Positions 25,566 through 34,383 are shown, counted from the first letter of the stretch. The stretch: 64,000 nucleotides of DNA from Chitinophagaceae bacterium (GCA_013140985.1 JABFRU010000058.1:1-64000); one strand, 5' to 3'. A program made the numbers and translations. Notes: generated by a model from the sequence alone, not told the origin.

Positions 25566-26982
25566 GAGAATCAAGACGTTACACTGCTTATCCCTGGCGT
25601 TCCTGGTTTTATTTTTTGTGTCTGCAATGCCTGCTTTTTCGCAGGATAACTCGCCATACTCCCGTTATGGCATTGGTGATCTTGTGCCGGCAAGCAATAT
25701 CAATATAAGAGGCATGGGCGGTATATCTGCTGCTTATGCTGATTTTTTGTCTGTCAATTTCAATAACCCGGCTTCTTATTCTGCTTTTCAAAGTTTCATT
25801 GAATCCAAATCAAAAAGACTGATCTCCGGTCGTGCCGTATTGGATGTAGGATTGAATTTTGAAAGCCATACACTGCAGGAATCAAATCCGCCAAGGAAGT
25901 TTGCAACGGGTAATGCATTGTTTTCTTATGTGCAGGTAGGCCTCCCGTTGAAACAAAACTGGGGAATGAGCTTTGGCCTTCGTCCTGTTTCAAGGATCAG
26001 CTATAAGATATTTAACAGGCAAATGCTAAAAGATCCGAATACGGGTCTTCCTATTGATAGTGCTCTTACCCGTTTTGAAGGAACCGGTGGAACCTATCTT
26101 GCATCAGTGGGAACCGGGTTTGCTTTGATCGATAAGAACAAAGCTGGCGGAAAGATGAAAGAGAGATTGAGCTTTGGTGTGAATGCCGGTTACCTGTTTG
26201 GGAAAAAGGATTACAGTACAAAAAGAAGTCTTTATGCCCCCGGCGATACAGTGATCTATTACCAGGGCAACTTTGAATCAAGAACAACTTATGGCAGCCT
26301 CTATTTTACTGCCGGTCTGCAATATATGGTGCCGGTTGATACTACAAAGAGAATAACATTGGGATTAGGAGCCTATGGCAACTGGGGGCAAAAGGTCAAT
26401 GCATCACAGGATATTTTACGGGAAACATTTGTTTTCGATGATAATCTTGGTGATGTAAGACTGGACAGCGTATATGATCAGAAAGATGTAAAAGGAAAAA
26501 TTGTATTGCCTTCTTCATTTACTGTTGGTTTTATTTTTCAAAAACCAATGATCATGGAGAAAGACAGAAGAGAATCTGGTTGGACCATCGGCGCTGATTT
26601 TACCATGCAGAACTGGAGCAAGTATCGTGTGTTCGGACAGGCTGATTCTGTAAGAAACAGGTGGGAACTGCGTATTGGCGGACAACTCACTCCCGTTCCC
26701 AATAAGAATTATTTCAGCAACATAACTTACCGGGCAGGATTTTTTATGGGGCCGGACTATATCAAAGTAGGCAAGAACCTTCCGAATATCGGGGGATCAT
26801 TTGGTATGGGTCTTCCTGTTGCATTGAACCGCCAGGCGCCCAACCAGTTTACTATTATCAATATTGCTCTTGAGTATAATAAAAGAGGAACTACCAGTAA
26901 CTTGCTTCGTGAAAGCCTGTTCAGGTTCTCACTTGGATTCTCATTGAGTGACGCCTGGTTTGGAAAACGGAAATATGATTAA
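25537..26982 (+). CDS. Outer-membrane beta-barrel protein (FadL/PorV-like)
   Basis: A 481-residue exported protein. The start at 25537 lies inside coaX with AAAGG 6 bp upstream; it gives a basic N-terminus and a hydrophobic core cut near AFSQ. No later ATG would preserve the signal peptide. The mature part opens with NSPYSRYGIGDL and has the MGGISAAYADFLSVNFNNPAS pattern of FadL/PorV-type barrels, then alternating beta strands ending in a hydrophobic-aromatic terminus. Its place between coaX and lptC suggests an envelope-assembly or transport role. Confidence 0.8.
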   Translation: MQLVKLIIPKRIKTLHCLSLAFLVLFFVSAMPAFSQDNSPYSRYGIGDLVPASNINIRGMGGISAAYADFLSVNFNNPASYSAFQSFIESKSKRLISGRAVLDVGLNFESHTLQESNPPRKFATGNALFSYVQVGLPLKQNWGMSFGLRPVSRISYKIFNRQMLKDPNTGLPIDSALTRFEGTGGTYLASVGTGFALIDKNKAGGKMKERLSFGVNAGYLFGKKDYSTKRSLYAPGDTVIYYQGNFESRTTYGSLYFTAGLQYMVPVDTTKRITLGLGAYGNWGQKVNASQDILRETFVFDDNLGDVRLDSVYDQKDVKGKIVLPSSFTVGFIFQKPMIMEKDRRESGWTIGADFTMQNWSKYRVFGQADSVRNRWELRIGGQLTPVPNKNYFSNITYRAGFFMGPDYIKVGKNLPNIGGSFGMGLPVALNRQAPNQFTIINIALEYNKRGTTSNLLRESLFRFSLGFSLSDAWFGKRKYD

Positions 26983-27556
26983 TACGAATTTCAATAGAAA
27001 TTTTTTTTATACAGCAGCGCTACTCATAGGCTGCTTTTTTGTTTTGAGTTGTGAAAATGATGAACGAACGATCAGGACCTGGACGGATAAAGTAGTGCTT
27101 AAAGAAGAAGCGATTAATATTGAAAGCTTGCTGAGCCAGGACGGTAAACTGAAAGCAAAAATGACTGCCCCGCTCATGCAGCGGTATTTTGGAGATACGA
27201 TCTATGCTGAATTTCCTAAGTCACTTCACTGCGATTTTTTTGATGATAGTGCAAGAATAGAAACCTGGCTTGACAGCCGCAAAGGAAAATATTTCGAGAA
27301 CCTGAACAAAGTGTACTTGTGGGACAGTGTGGTGGTCATCAACCGGACCGGCGATACGTTGAAATGCAAGGACCTTTGGTGGGATCAGAACACCAAACTG
27401 TTTTACTCCGACAATTACGCTGAATATCTTACAAAAGATAAAAAGATCTATCCCGGTAAAGGGTTAGAGGCAACACAGGATTTCAGCCGGGTTACTTTCA
27501 GGGAAATCCTTCCCAACAGCACTATTATCTATTCAGGGAACGATTTCCCGAAATAA
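26975..27556 (+). CDS. lptC: LPS export protein LptC
   Basis: Periplasmic bridge component that passes LPS from LptBFG to LptA. The start is ATG at 26975 (MINTNFNRNFF), overlapping the previous stop by 8 bp. The lipobox-like LLIGCFFVLSC suggests a lipoprotein, as is usual in Bacteroidota, instead of the single transmembrane helix of E. coli LptC. The LptC beta-jellyroll follows, with SLLSQDGKLKAKMTAPLMQRY and KCKDLWWDQNTKLFYSD. 193 residues, normal length. Last gene of the operon. Confidence 0.88.
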   Translation: MINTNFNRNFFYTAALLIGCFFVLSCENDERTIRTWTDKVVLKEEAINIESLLSQDGKLKAKMTAPLMQRYFGDTIYAEFPKSLHCDFFDDSARIETWLDSRKGKYFENLNKVYLWDSVVVINRTGDTLKCKDLWWDQNTKLFYSDNYAEYLTKDKKIYPGKGLEATQDFSRVTFREILPNSTIIYSGNDFPK

Positions 27557-27608
27557 GTTCAGCATCTTCCTTTGATGAGTAGTGCTTCTTTAACTAACTT
27601 CAAACTTT

Positions 27609-27653
27609 GAATGCTGACGCTTTCGGTCAGCATCCCGGTATTTATCGCCGGGA
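27609..27653. repeat. Two hairpins between lptC and the aldo/keto reductase
   Basis: TGCTGAC-GCTTTC-GGTCAGCA and CCCGG-TATTTATCG-CCGGG follow each other directly. They precede an imperfect -7-like AAACTTCG that ends 4 nt before the ATG at 27677. They could end the lptC transcript or lie in the promoter region. Confidence 0.45.
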
Positions 27654-27676
27654 CATCAAACATCAAACTTCGCAGC

Positions 27677-28666
27677 ATGGAATATCGCCGCATGGGAAAA
27701 ACAGGATTGCAACTAAGCGTACTTTCATTCGGATCCTGGGTCAGTTTTCATAAACAAATAGATGATAGCATCGCCGATGAGCTGATGGGCATTGCTTATG
27801 ATAATGGTGTCAACTTTTTTGATAATGCCGAAGTGTATGCATTGGGTGAAAGTGAAAAAATGATGGGCCGGGTATTGAAAAAGAAAAATTGGGACCGTAC
27901 ATCCTACACGGTTTCTTCCAAAGCATTTTGGGGATGGAGAGGAAAAGAGAACAAACCCAATCAAACTGGGCTAAGCCGCAAACATTTGATCGAAGCCTGC
28001 AACGAAGCATTGCAGCGATTACAACTCGATTATCTCGATATGTATTTCTGCCATCGTCCTGACAAAGGAACACCGATAGAAGAAACGGTTTGGACGATGC
28101 ACAATCTTATTCAGCAGGGAAAGATTTTATACTGGGGCACCAGCGAATGGAGCGGGGTAGAAATTATGGAAGCACACCGGGTAGCACACCAGTATGGGCT
28201 CATTGGCCCTGCGATGGAACAACCACAATACAATTTACTGGAACGAAATAAAATGGAAAACGAATTCCTCATGGTATTCAAAACAGTGGGCATGGGCACT
28301 ACCATCTGGAGTCCGCTGGCATCAGGATTATTAAGTGGCAAATACAATGATGGCATTCCCGAAGGAAGCCGCTTTGGTTTGCAGGGCTTCGATTGGTTAA
28401 AAAACAGGTGGATGCAGGAAAACTTTTTGAATAAAGTAAAAGCATTGAACGGGCTCGCAAAGCAATTGGATATCTCCATGGCGCAATTAAGCATTGCCTG
28501 GTGTATCAAAAACCCCAATGTAACAACAGCCATACTCGGCGCAACAAATAAAGAACAGCTGATAGAAAATTTAAAAGCAGAAGCCGCTGCGGAAAAATTG
28601 ACGGCTGCTGTCATGCAGCAAATAGACGAGATCGTACAAACAAAACCTGTTCTTCCTGAGCATTGA
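27677..28666 (+). CDS. Aldo/keto reductase (Kv-beta/YghZ-like)
   Basis: NADPH-dependent carbonyl reductase with a TIM-barrel fold. The start is ATG at 27677 (MEYRRMGKTGLQLS), the conserved family opening; 22 upstream codons overlap hairpin DNA. The catalytic tetrad is visible: Asp and Tyr in FDNAEVYALGESE, Lys in SSKAFWG, His in YFCHRPD. The C-terminal AILGATNKEQLIENL cofactor loop is present. About 329 residues. Closest to the voltage-gated K+ channel beta-subunit/L-glyceraldehyde-3-phosphate reductase branch. Physiological substrate unknown. Confidence 0.9.
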   Translation: MEYRRMGKTGLQLSVLSFGSWVSFHKQIDDSIADELMGIAYDNGVNFFDNAEVYALGESEKMMGRVLKKKNWDRTSYTVSSKAFWGWRGKENKPNQTGLSRKHLIEACNEALQRLQLDYLDMYFCHRPDKGTPIEETVWTMHNLIQQGKILYWGTSEWSGVEIMEAHRVAHQYGLIGPAMEQPQYNLLERNKMENEFLMVFKTVGMGTTIWSPLASGLLSGKYNDGIPEGSRFGLQGFDWLKNRWMQENFLNKVKALNGLAKQLDISMAQLSIAWCIKNPNVTTAILGATNKEQLIENLKAEAAAEKLTAAVMQQIDEIVQTKPVLPEH

Positions 28667-28672
28667 GTTTGG

Positions 28673-28820
28673 GCCACGGATTACACGGATTACTTTTATA
28701 TGGCCACTAAATCACACGAACTAACACGAAAAAGGGTTAAAAAATTTGTGTGATTTTGTGCCTTTTCGTGGCAACAATTTTCTCTGACTTGCGAAGCAAT
28801 CTATCCGTGTAATCCGTGGC
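28673..28820. repeat. Nested inverted repeats after the aldo/keto reductase
   Basis: The outer arms are perfect over 18 bp: GCCACGGATTACACGGAT (28673-28690) pairs with 28803-28820. Inside is a second, imperfect pair rich in CACGAA and TTCGTG words (about 28702-28734 and 28747-28772). The words CACGGATTACACGGAT and TTTTCGTGGC are of a kind I recall from intergenic repeats in unrelated bacterial genomes. Confidence 0.75.
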
Positions 28821-28849
28821 TATCATTGATCATCTGTGGCTACAAAAGA

Positions 28850-28876
28850 AAACCCCGGCATTTGACCGGGGCTTTC
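28850..28876 (+). terminator. Rho-independent terminator
   Basis: CCCCGG-CATTTGA-CCGGGG (28853-28871), flanked by an A-rich 5' side and CTTTCAATTCCTTT downstream. It would end transcription from the aldo/keto reductase after the nested inverted repeats. Confidence 0.6.
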
Positions 28877-29188
28877 AATTCCTTTGAGTAGAGTCCTGTA
28901 GTTCATTACGGGGTATCCGTGGTTTTGGTTCACAGGTTGGTTTCAGCTCAAGGGTAGTTTTTCTTTGGACATGGATAATCAAAACGGTTTTTCTAAGACA
29001 TGGATCAATTAAACGGGACAGCTTTGTCAAAGTATGCCATTTTTTTTCCCATCTCCAAACCCGGAAACAAATAAAAGTCCTTGAATAAACAATTTACTAC
29101 GTAAGAATCCCGGTTGAACAAGGACAAAAACGAAACGATTAACTACCTTCAGCGAAAATCTTAATGCTTATCAATTTTATTTCCTGCT
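28877..29188. other. 312-bp gap with two direct repeats, possible IS end remnant
   Basis: No gene is seen. Two direct repeats of the form GACATGGAT-AATnAAACGG lie at about 28968-28988 and 28999-29019, the second followed by GACA. On the opposite strand this reads as a TGTCCCG end with internal repeats, which resembles multi-repeat ends of IS21-type elements; no transposase is nearby. A TACCTTCA box about 45 bp before the SDR gene is a candidate promoter. Confidence 0.35.
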
Positions 29189-30007
29189 ATGTCATTTCAA
29201 AATAAAACCGCCATCATTACCGGCGCTACAAGAGGGATCGGCAAAGCCATTGCACTGCGCCTGGCCGCCGAAGGCGCCAATATTGTTATTGCTGCCAAGA
29301 GTGTAGAAGAGAACCCTAAACTCGGCGGCACTATTTTTTCTGCAGCCGCTGAAATAGAAGCCGCAGGCGGCAAAGCATTGGCAGTACAATGCGATATACG
29401 TTTTGAAGATCAGATACAAAATGTAATTGATAAAACGGTTGAACAATTTGGTGGCATTGATATATTAATAAACAATGCTTCTGCTATTTCATTGACCACA
29501 ACAGAGCAAACAGAAGCCAAACGGTTTGACCTGATGCACAGCATCAATGTGCGGGGAACTTTTTTGGTAACAAAAGCATGTATCCCTCATTTGAAAAAAA
29601 GCAGCAATGCACATATACTTACTTTATCTCCTCCTATCAATCTCGATCCCAAATGGTTTGACAAGCATGTAGCTTATACGTTGACGAAATACAACATGAG
29701 CATGATGACCATTGGATGGGCCAAAGAATTTGCAAAGGAAAAAATTGCGGCCAATAGTTTGTGGCCAAGAACAACGATCGATACAGCTGCCGTAAGAAAT
29801 TTACTCGGCGGCACTATGCTGGCCAATATGAGCCGTACGGTTGATATACTCGCCGATGCGGCTTATTATATTTTACGGCAACCATCCGCAGAATGCACCG
29901 GCAATTTATTCATCGATGAACAGGTGCTGGCCAAAGAGGGTATTACTGATCTTGAAAAATATTCGGTAGTGCAGGGCGCAAAATTGTATAATGACCTTTT
30001 TGTATAA
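29189..30007 (+). CDS. Short-chain dehydrogenase/reductase (HSDL2-like)
   Basis: Rossmann-fold NAD(P)(H) oxidoreductase. The 272-residue protein has ITGATRGIGKA (about 9-19), NNASAI and the catalytic Tyr and Lys in YTLTKYN. LSPP supplies the Ser position. The C-terminal DLEKYSVVQGAKLYNDLFV matches the end of hydroxysteroid dehydrogenase-like protein 2 SDR domains. Full length, but without the SCP2 domain of HSDL2. Substrate unknown; lipid metabolism is likely. Confidence 0.9.
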   Translation: MSFQNKTAIITGATRGIGKAIALRLAAEGANIVIAAKSVEENPKLGGTIFSAAAEIEAAGGKALAVQCDIRFEDQIQNVIDKTVEQFGGIDILINNASAISLTTTEQTEAKRFDLMHSINVRGTFLVTKACIPHLKKSSNAHILTLSPPINLDPKWFDKHVAYTLTKYNMSMMTIGWAKEFAKEKIAANSLWPRTTIDTAAVRNLLGGTMLANMSRTVDILADAAYYILRQPSAECTGNLFIDEQVLAKEGITDLEKYSVVQGAKLYNDLFV

Positions 30008-30030
30008 AGAGCCTATTTTTTAGTGTCATC

Positions 30031-30047
30031 AAAGGGGTTACCCTTTT
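30031..30047. terminator. Short bidirectional terminator
   Basis: AAAGGG-GTTA-CCCTTTT between the convergent SDR and SET genes, with T/A-rich flanks on both sides. Confidence 0.4.
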
Positions 30048-30052
30048 ATAAA

Positions 30053-30466
30053 TTAATACCCTTCCACCACAGCAAGACTTTCATAATTAACCAGCAGCTC
30101 TTCGCCTGTTTTAATATCCCGCAACGCTTCAAACTGTTCGCCCTCGTTTAGAGAGATAATATTTGGCGCAGACGAATGATTCAGGTATAATACGAGATCT
30201 ACCAGTTTAAAACCATAATCGGGGACAAAATAATTTTCATCATCATACAGGCAATAGGTCTCAATATGCTGGCGGGAATGTGCCGGCAATTGCTCCACTT
30301 CGGCATAAGATAGTTTGATCCATTCCCCGACACCTTTTGAGAAAATGGTCCGGCAACCTTTTGTAATATCCTTTATGGCAAATACACCGATCCCATGCAC
30401 CGGTGAAGATCTCAGCATTACAAAATTATCTTGTTGCAATTCGAGGAGCAGTTGTTCACGGGTCAT
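30053..30466 (-). CDS. SET domain protein
   Basis: A 137-residue stand-alone SET domain. Seen: SSPVHGIGVFAIKDITKG (about 20-37), LNHSSAPNI (about 94-102, the NHS motif that binds S-adenosylmethionine) and the closing GEELLVNYE. The start is ATG at 30466 (MTREQLLLEL); 20 upstream codons look untranslated. SET domains are protein-lysine methyltransferases; bacterial ones may modify ribosomal or chromatin-like proteins, but the target is unknown. There is no post-SET Cys cluster. Confidence 0.82.
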   Translation of the reverse strand: MTREQLLLELQQDNFVMLRSSPVHGIGVFAIKDITKGCRTIFSKGVGEWIKLSYAEVEQLPAHSRQHIETYCLYDDENYFVPDYGFKLVDLVLYLNHSSAPNIISLNEGEQFEALRDIKTGEELLVNYESLAVVEGY

Positions 30467-30540
30467 AGTACGAAGTTGAATAAAAATTAAAAAAATGTCA
30501 GGCAGGAAAACAGCCCCGATAGTCACCGGTTCACCGATAA

Positions 30541-32088
30541 TTATTTTTCACCTGTTTCTTCTTTGGCTTCCTCATCCCTTTTCTCCGGCCGCATTTGCGG
30601 GAACAACAATACATCCTGTATAGAAACCTGGTTGGTGAGTAACATGCAAAGACGATCAATGCCGATACCAATACCTGAAGTAGGCGGCATACCATATTCC
30701 AATGCTCTTAAAAAGTCATAGTCAATGAACATCGCTTCATCATCACCTCTTTCCATCAGCCTGGCTTGTTCTTCAAAACGTTCCCGCTGGTCAATAGGAT
30801 CATTCAGTTCACTGTATGCATTCGCAATTTCTTTTCCATTGATCATGAGTTCGAATCTTTCTACCAATCCTCTTTTCTCCCGGTGCTTCTTTGTCAGCGG
30901 ACTCATCTCCACAGGATAATCAATAATGAAAGTGGGCTGCACATAATTCTTTTCGCATTTCTCACCAAAGATCATGTCAATGAGTTTGCCCTTACCCATT
31001 GTTTTGTCAGTATGGATATGCAATTGCTTGCAGACAGAACGCAGTTGTTCTTCTTTCATCTGGCTTACATCCGTGCCGGTGTGTTCCAGTATCGCATCAA
31101 AAATGCTGATGCGTTTGAAAGGCGCTTTGAAAGAAATTGTTTTGTCAGCAACAGGCACATCGGTCGTTCCGCAAACATCCAGCGCCGCTTTTTCCAATAG
31201 CTGCTCTGTTGTTTCCATCATCCAGAAATAATCTTTATAGGCTGTATAAAATTCAAGGATGGTGAACTCAGGATTGTGCGTACGGTCCATGCCTTCATTG
31301 CGGAAGTTGCGGCTGAATTCATACACCCAATCAAAACCACCAACGATCAATCGTTTCAAATAAAGTTCATTGGCAATACGGAGATACAATGGAATGTCTA
31401 ATGCATTGTGATGGGTAGCAAATGGTCTTGCCGCCGCACCACCGGGAATACTTTGCAGCACCGGTGTATCTACTTCCAGTGCGCCTTGTTTATCTAAAAA
31501 CTCACGGATAGAACTGATCAGCTTTGTTCTTTTTACAAAAGTTTCTTTTACTGCGGGGTTGATGATAAGATCTGCATAGCGCTGCCTGTATTTGAATTCA
31601 GGATCGGTAACGGCATCAAATGTTTGCCCCTCGGCTTCTTTTACTACCGGCAATGGCCGAAGCGATTTACTGAGCAGCGTTAATTCTTTTACATGCACAG
31701 AAGTTTCGCCGGTCTTTGTTATAAAGGCATAACCCTTTATACCAATGATATCGCCGATATCAATTAGTTTTTTCCAAACGATATCATAGAGTGTTTTATC
31801 CTCACCGGGGCAAATATCATCCCGGCGTATATATAATTGTATGCGTCCATGGCTATCCTGTATCACAGCAAAGTTGGCTTTGCCCATATCTCTCACACTC
31901 ATGATGCGGCCTGCAAGACAAACATCAGTGTATTGTTCTTTTGTTTCTTCCTTGAAATTCTCTTTGATAGTAACTGAGTTGCTATTGACAGGATAAAGCG
32001 GGGCAGGGTAGGGCTCAATGCCCATCATAATGATCTCAGCGAGTTTATCCCTTCGCAATTGTTCTTGTTCTGATAAATGTGTACTCAT
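30541..32088 (-). CDS. lysS: Lysyl-tRNA synthetase, class II
   Basis: Charges tRNA-Lys. The start is ATG at 32088 (MSTHLSEQEQLRRDKL), 35 bp after a TACCTTTG box; the 32 upstream codons run through a terminator and promoter. The N-terminal OB-fold anticodon-binding domain has VCLAGRIMSVRDMGKANFAV. Catalytic motif 2 (FRNEGMDRTHNPEFTILEFY) and motif 3 (GIGIGIDRLCMLL) are intact. 516 residues with an acidic tail; full length. Confidence 0.97.
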   Translation of the reverse strand: MSTHLSEQEQLRRDKLAEIIMMGIEPYPAPLYPVNSNSVTIKENFKEETKEQYTDVCLAGRIMSVRDMGKANFAVIQDSHGRIQLYIRRDDICPGEDKTLYDIVWKKLIDIGDIIGIKGYAFITKTGETSVHVKELTLLSKSLRPLPVVKEAEGQTFDAVTDPEFKYRQRYADLIINPAVKETFVKRTKLISSIREFLDKQGALEVDTPVLQSIPGGAAARPFATHHNALDIPLYLRIANELYLKRLIVGGFDWVYEFSRNFRNEGMDRTHNPEFTILEFYTAYKDYFWMMETTEQLLEKAALDVCGTTDVPVADKTISFKAPFKRISIFDAILEHTGTDVSQMKEEQLRSVCKQLHIHTDKTMGKGKLIDMIFGEKCEKNYVQPTFIIDYPVEMSPLTKKHREKRGLVERFELMINGKEIANAYSELNDPIDQRERFEEQARLMERGDDEAMFIDYDFLRALEYGMPPTSGIGIGIDRLCMLLTNQVSIQDVLLFPQMRPEKRDEEAKEETGEK

Positions 32089-32123
32089 GGAATGATTTGA
32101 TGCTTGATAGTATAAAACCGGCG

Positions 32124-32131
32124 CAAAGGTA
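32124..32131 (-). promoter_or_regulatory. -7 box TACCTTTG for lysS
   Basis: An exact TAnnTTTG on the minus strand, 35 nt before the lysS ATG. It lies 13 bp from the stem of the terminator of the preceding gene on the same strand. Confidence 0.55.
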
Positions 32132-32144
32132 ATAAAATACAAAA

Positions 32145-32171
32145 CCCCGTCTCGTCTTAGACGAGACGGGG
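32145..32171 (-). terminator. Rho-independent terminator of the OMP gene
   Basis: A perfect stem CCCCGTCTCGTC-TTA-GACGAGACGGGG, followed on the minus strand by TTTTGTATTTTATT. It ends the OMP gene upstream and insulates the lysS promoter. Confidence 0.85.
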
Positions 32172-32194
32172 TCTGTCTGACCAATACGGTACAA

Positions 32195-32866
32195 TTATTT
32201 TTTAGCTGCAGCGGCGTTCTTAAATAGATAACCTATACGAACACCGAAACAGATATTCTTGATCTTATTATCGGTACCATCAACAGGATAAAGATTTCTT
32301 GCACCCTGTGTATAATGAAGGGATACAAAAATTCCCATGCCAGTACGATAACCCATGATAGCATTAGCGCCAAAGTCAACACCCTTCATGTCATGTGCTA
32401 CTGTTTCTCCGAACATAACATCTGTCTCTACATCATTACCGGGTATATGCTCTACTTTTTTGGAAGGAAGATTAAAAGCAATATATGGACCGGCGCCTAA
32501 ATAGAAAGTACTTTGCTTGGATTTTCCGCATTTAAAATTGCGAACAAAATTCAACGGCATTTCTGCATAGCGTAATGCAGTATATTTTTTATTAACGGGA
32601 GCAGTAGCAACTTCAGCAGCTCCTTTTTGTACATAATCAACACTTGGTTGGAAAGACCATTGCTGTTTTTTTCCAAAAGGAAGATCAACCAGCATACCAC
32701 CTGCAATACCAATCCTGTAGTCACCATCTTCCCCTATACCGCCAATCGTCCGGCTCAGATTTGCAAAGGAAAGACCACCCGTAAGGCCCACCCTGGCTTT
32801 TTGAGCATTGCCGGTAAGTTGAAAACAAAACAAGAAAGCAATGAAAATAAAGATCGCTTTTTTCAT
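32195..32866 (-). CDS. Outer-membrane beta-barrel protein (PorT/OMP_b-brl_2 type)
   Basis: A 223-residue exported protein with a signal peptide (about 1-21, cut near GNAQ). The mature part has the porin-like pattern of alternating strands: VGLTGGLSFANL, QQWSFQPSVDYVQKG, YAEMPLNFVRNF, YLGAGPYIAFN and a final FGVRIGYLF. This fits the small 8-strand Bacteroidota OMP family. A TATCTTTG box on this strand at 33067-33060 implies an unusually long leader of about 190 nt containing hairpins. Function unknown. Confidence 0.82.
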   Translation of the reverse strand: MKKAIFIFIAFLFCFQLTGNAQKARVGLTGGLSFANLSRTIGGIGEDGDYRIGIAGGMLVDLPFGKKQQWSFQPSVDYVQKGAAEVATAPVNKKYTALRYAEMPLNFVRNFKCGKSKQSTFYLGAGPYIAFNLPSKKVEHIPGNDVETDVMFGETVAHDMKGVDFGANAIMGYRTGMGIFVSLHYTQGARNLYPVDGTDNKIKNICFGVRIGYLFKNAAAAKK

Positions 32867-33067
32867 AAACAGTTATTTTAGTTACCTACTCGTATCGCTT
32901 TTCGGTTGGCGGCGCCCTATTGTTGATTTACCGGGATGCAGGGACTCTCCCGGCCTGAAAAGTAGCTTAAAAATAAGGACTTTTAAAAAATAATGCCGGT
33001 CTTTTTTGCCCGGTCATTTATCCCATAAAAAAGGGTTTTTCAGAGCCTTATCAGGCCCGCAAAGATA
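32867..33067 (-). other. Long structured 5' leader of the OMP gene
   Basis: From the TATCTTTG box (33067-33060) to the ATG at 32866 there is about 190 nt with no ORF. On the minus strand it holds a GACCGGGC...GACCGGC direct repeat and a CCGGGA...TCCCGG stem (around 32942-32966). It could be a regulated untranslated leader; I do not recognise a known riboswitch. Confidence 0.4.
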
Positions 33068-33142
33068 AAGGAAGTGGGCATACAGGCAAATAAAACCCTT
33101 TGAATTAGCGGTGAAAGACAGGCTTTTGGAGTACCTGCATAC

Positions 33143-33517
33143 TTACAAATCAATTTTGATACTTATTGAAGCACAGGACCATTTACTGAGACTGCCGTTT
33201 TGAAGCAACGGTACTGTTTCGTTCTTAAAAGCCATTGACATCGCCCTTCTTTTATTTTTTCCAGATGCAAGAAATAAAGGAATACTGCCAATTACAAGGC
33301 CACCGCCACCAATCACTAATACAGGCAATATGTCGAAAGAAACTTTACCGGGAGCAGCAATAGCCAATAATGCGCCTCCTGTACCAAGCATTATCCAGGC
33401 TGCTTTCTTTTGGCTTTTACCTTTTGCGAGGTACTCTTCTTTTGTCAAAGTTGGTTTCTGACAAAATGAAATGGCAGACAATGCAAGTAATAAAAATAGC
33501 AGGCTGATTTTTTTCAT
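33143..33517 (-). CDS. Small membrane protein of unknown function
   Basis: A 124-residue product starting at ATG 33517 (MKKISLLFLLLAL), with a signal peptide cut near SFCQ. A basic stretch (KGKSQKKAAW) precedes two transmembrane helices separated by a short loop (MLGTGGALLAIA and LPVLVIGGGGLVIGSIPLF), then a basic tail with NKRRAMSMAFKNE. This layout is common in Bacteroidota hypothetical inner-membrane proteins. No catalytic motif is visible. Confidence 0.65.
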   Translation of the reverse strand: MKKISLLFLLLALSAISFCQKPTLTKEEYLAKGKSQKKAAWIMLGTGGALLAIAAPGKVSFDILPVLVIGGGGLVIGSIPLFLASGKNKRRAMSMAFKNETVPLLQNGSLSKWSCASISIKIDL

Positions 33518-33676
33518 GAACTGAGATTGTGGTGATTTTTGCAACTGTTTTTCGTACGAATACGTCGTTGCTTCCGAAAGCTACTTAAAAATCATAAGGT
33601 TTCGTAAAAGCATATATCCACAATTAATGGTCTTATATTTGGTTAGTAAATTGCGATGAGAACAATTCTTTATTAT

Positions 33677-34378
33677 ATGAAAAAAATTTATCCTGTCTTT
33701 TTAGCTTTTAGCCTCTTTATTAATTCATGTAATGTGATCTCCCAATTGCCCGGCACCGGGAATGGAGTAACAGAATCGGAAGCAGGAGCCGGCATCAAAG
33801 AAGCATTGAGCCAGGGACTGGCAAAATCCGTTTTACAACTCAATAAAGAAGATGGCTTTTTTAAAGATGCTTTGTATAAAATACTGATGCCTCCGGACGC
33901 AAAAAAGATCGAGAACACTTTACGAGACCTGGGTTTTGGTAGTATGGTGGATAAAGCGATCCTTCAGATCAACAGGGCAGCCGAAGATGCTGCGGGACAG
34001 GCCACACCCATTTTTGCCAATGCAATAAAAAGCATGACCCTTGCCGATGCGATCGGCCTGGTTAAGAATGGGGATACAAGCGCCACACATTTCTTCAGGA
34101 TTAAAACAACCGATCAATTGGTGGCAGCTTTCCTGCCGGTTATCAAAACCTCGCTGGATAAATTGAATGCGACCAAATACTATTCTGATATCGTAACCAA
34201 GTACAACAACTTTCCTACTACTTTTAAAAAATTAAACCCAGATCTGCCGGGCCATGTTACCAACAAAGCCGTTGAAGCTTTGTTTGACCTTGTTGCCAGG
34301 GAAGAAAGAAATATCCGCCAGAATATTGCAGCAAGAACAACAGACCTGTTGAAGAAGGTATTTGGTGCTAAATGGTGA
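33677..34378 (+). CDS. DUF4197 lipoprotein
   Basis: A 233-residue predicted lipoprotein: hydrophobic start then LFINSC as lipobox, mature end CNVISQL. The body matches the DUF4197 pattern: GIKEALSQGLAKSVLQLNKEDGF, ALYKILMPPDAKKIENTLRDLG, a two-helix repeat and the closing GLFDLVA/EERNIRQN-type helix. The domain is widespread in Proteobacteria and Bacteroidota; function unknown. Start chosen at ATG 33677, because the earlier ATG adds a poor signal sequence. A TATATTTG box lies at 33634. Convergent with the OmpA-like gene 5 bp downstream. Confidence 0.8.
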   Translation: MKKIYPVFLAFSLFINSCNVISQLPGTGNGVTESEAGAGIKEALSQGLAKSVLQLNKEDGFFKDALYKILMPPDAKKIENTLRDLGFGSMVDKAILQINRAAEDAAGQATPIFANAIKSMTLADAIGLVKNGDTSATHFFRIKTTDQLVAAFLPVIKTSLDKLNATKYYSDIVTKYNNFPTTFKKLNPDLPGHVTNKAVEALFDLVAREERNIRQNIAARTTDLLKKVFGAKW

Positions 34379-34383
34379 TCGAA

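Noticed and set aside
32089-32184. 32-codon extension of lysyl-tRNA synthetase
   Set aside because: It runs through a rho-independent terminator and the TACCTTTG promoter; the ATG at 32088 matches the family start.
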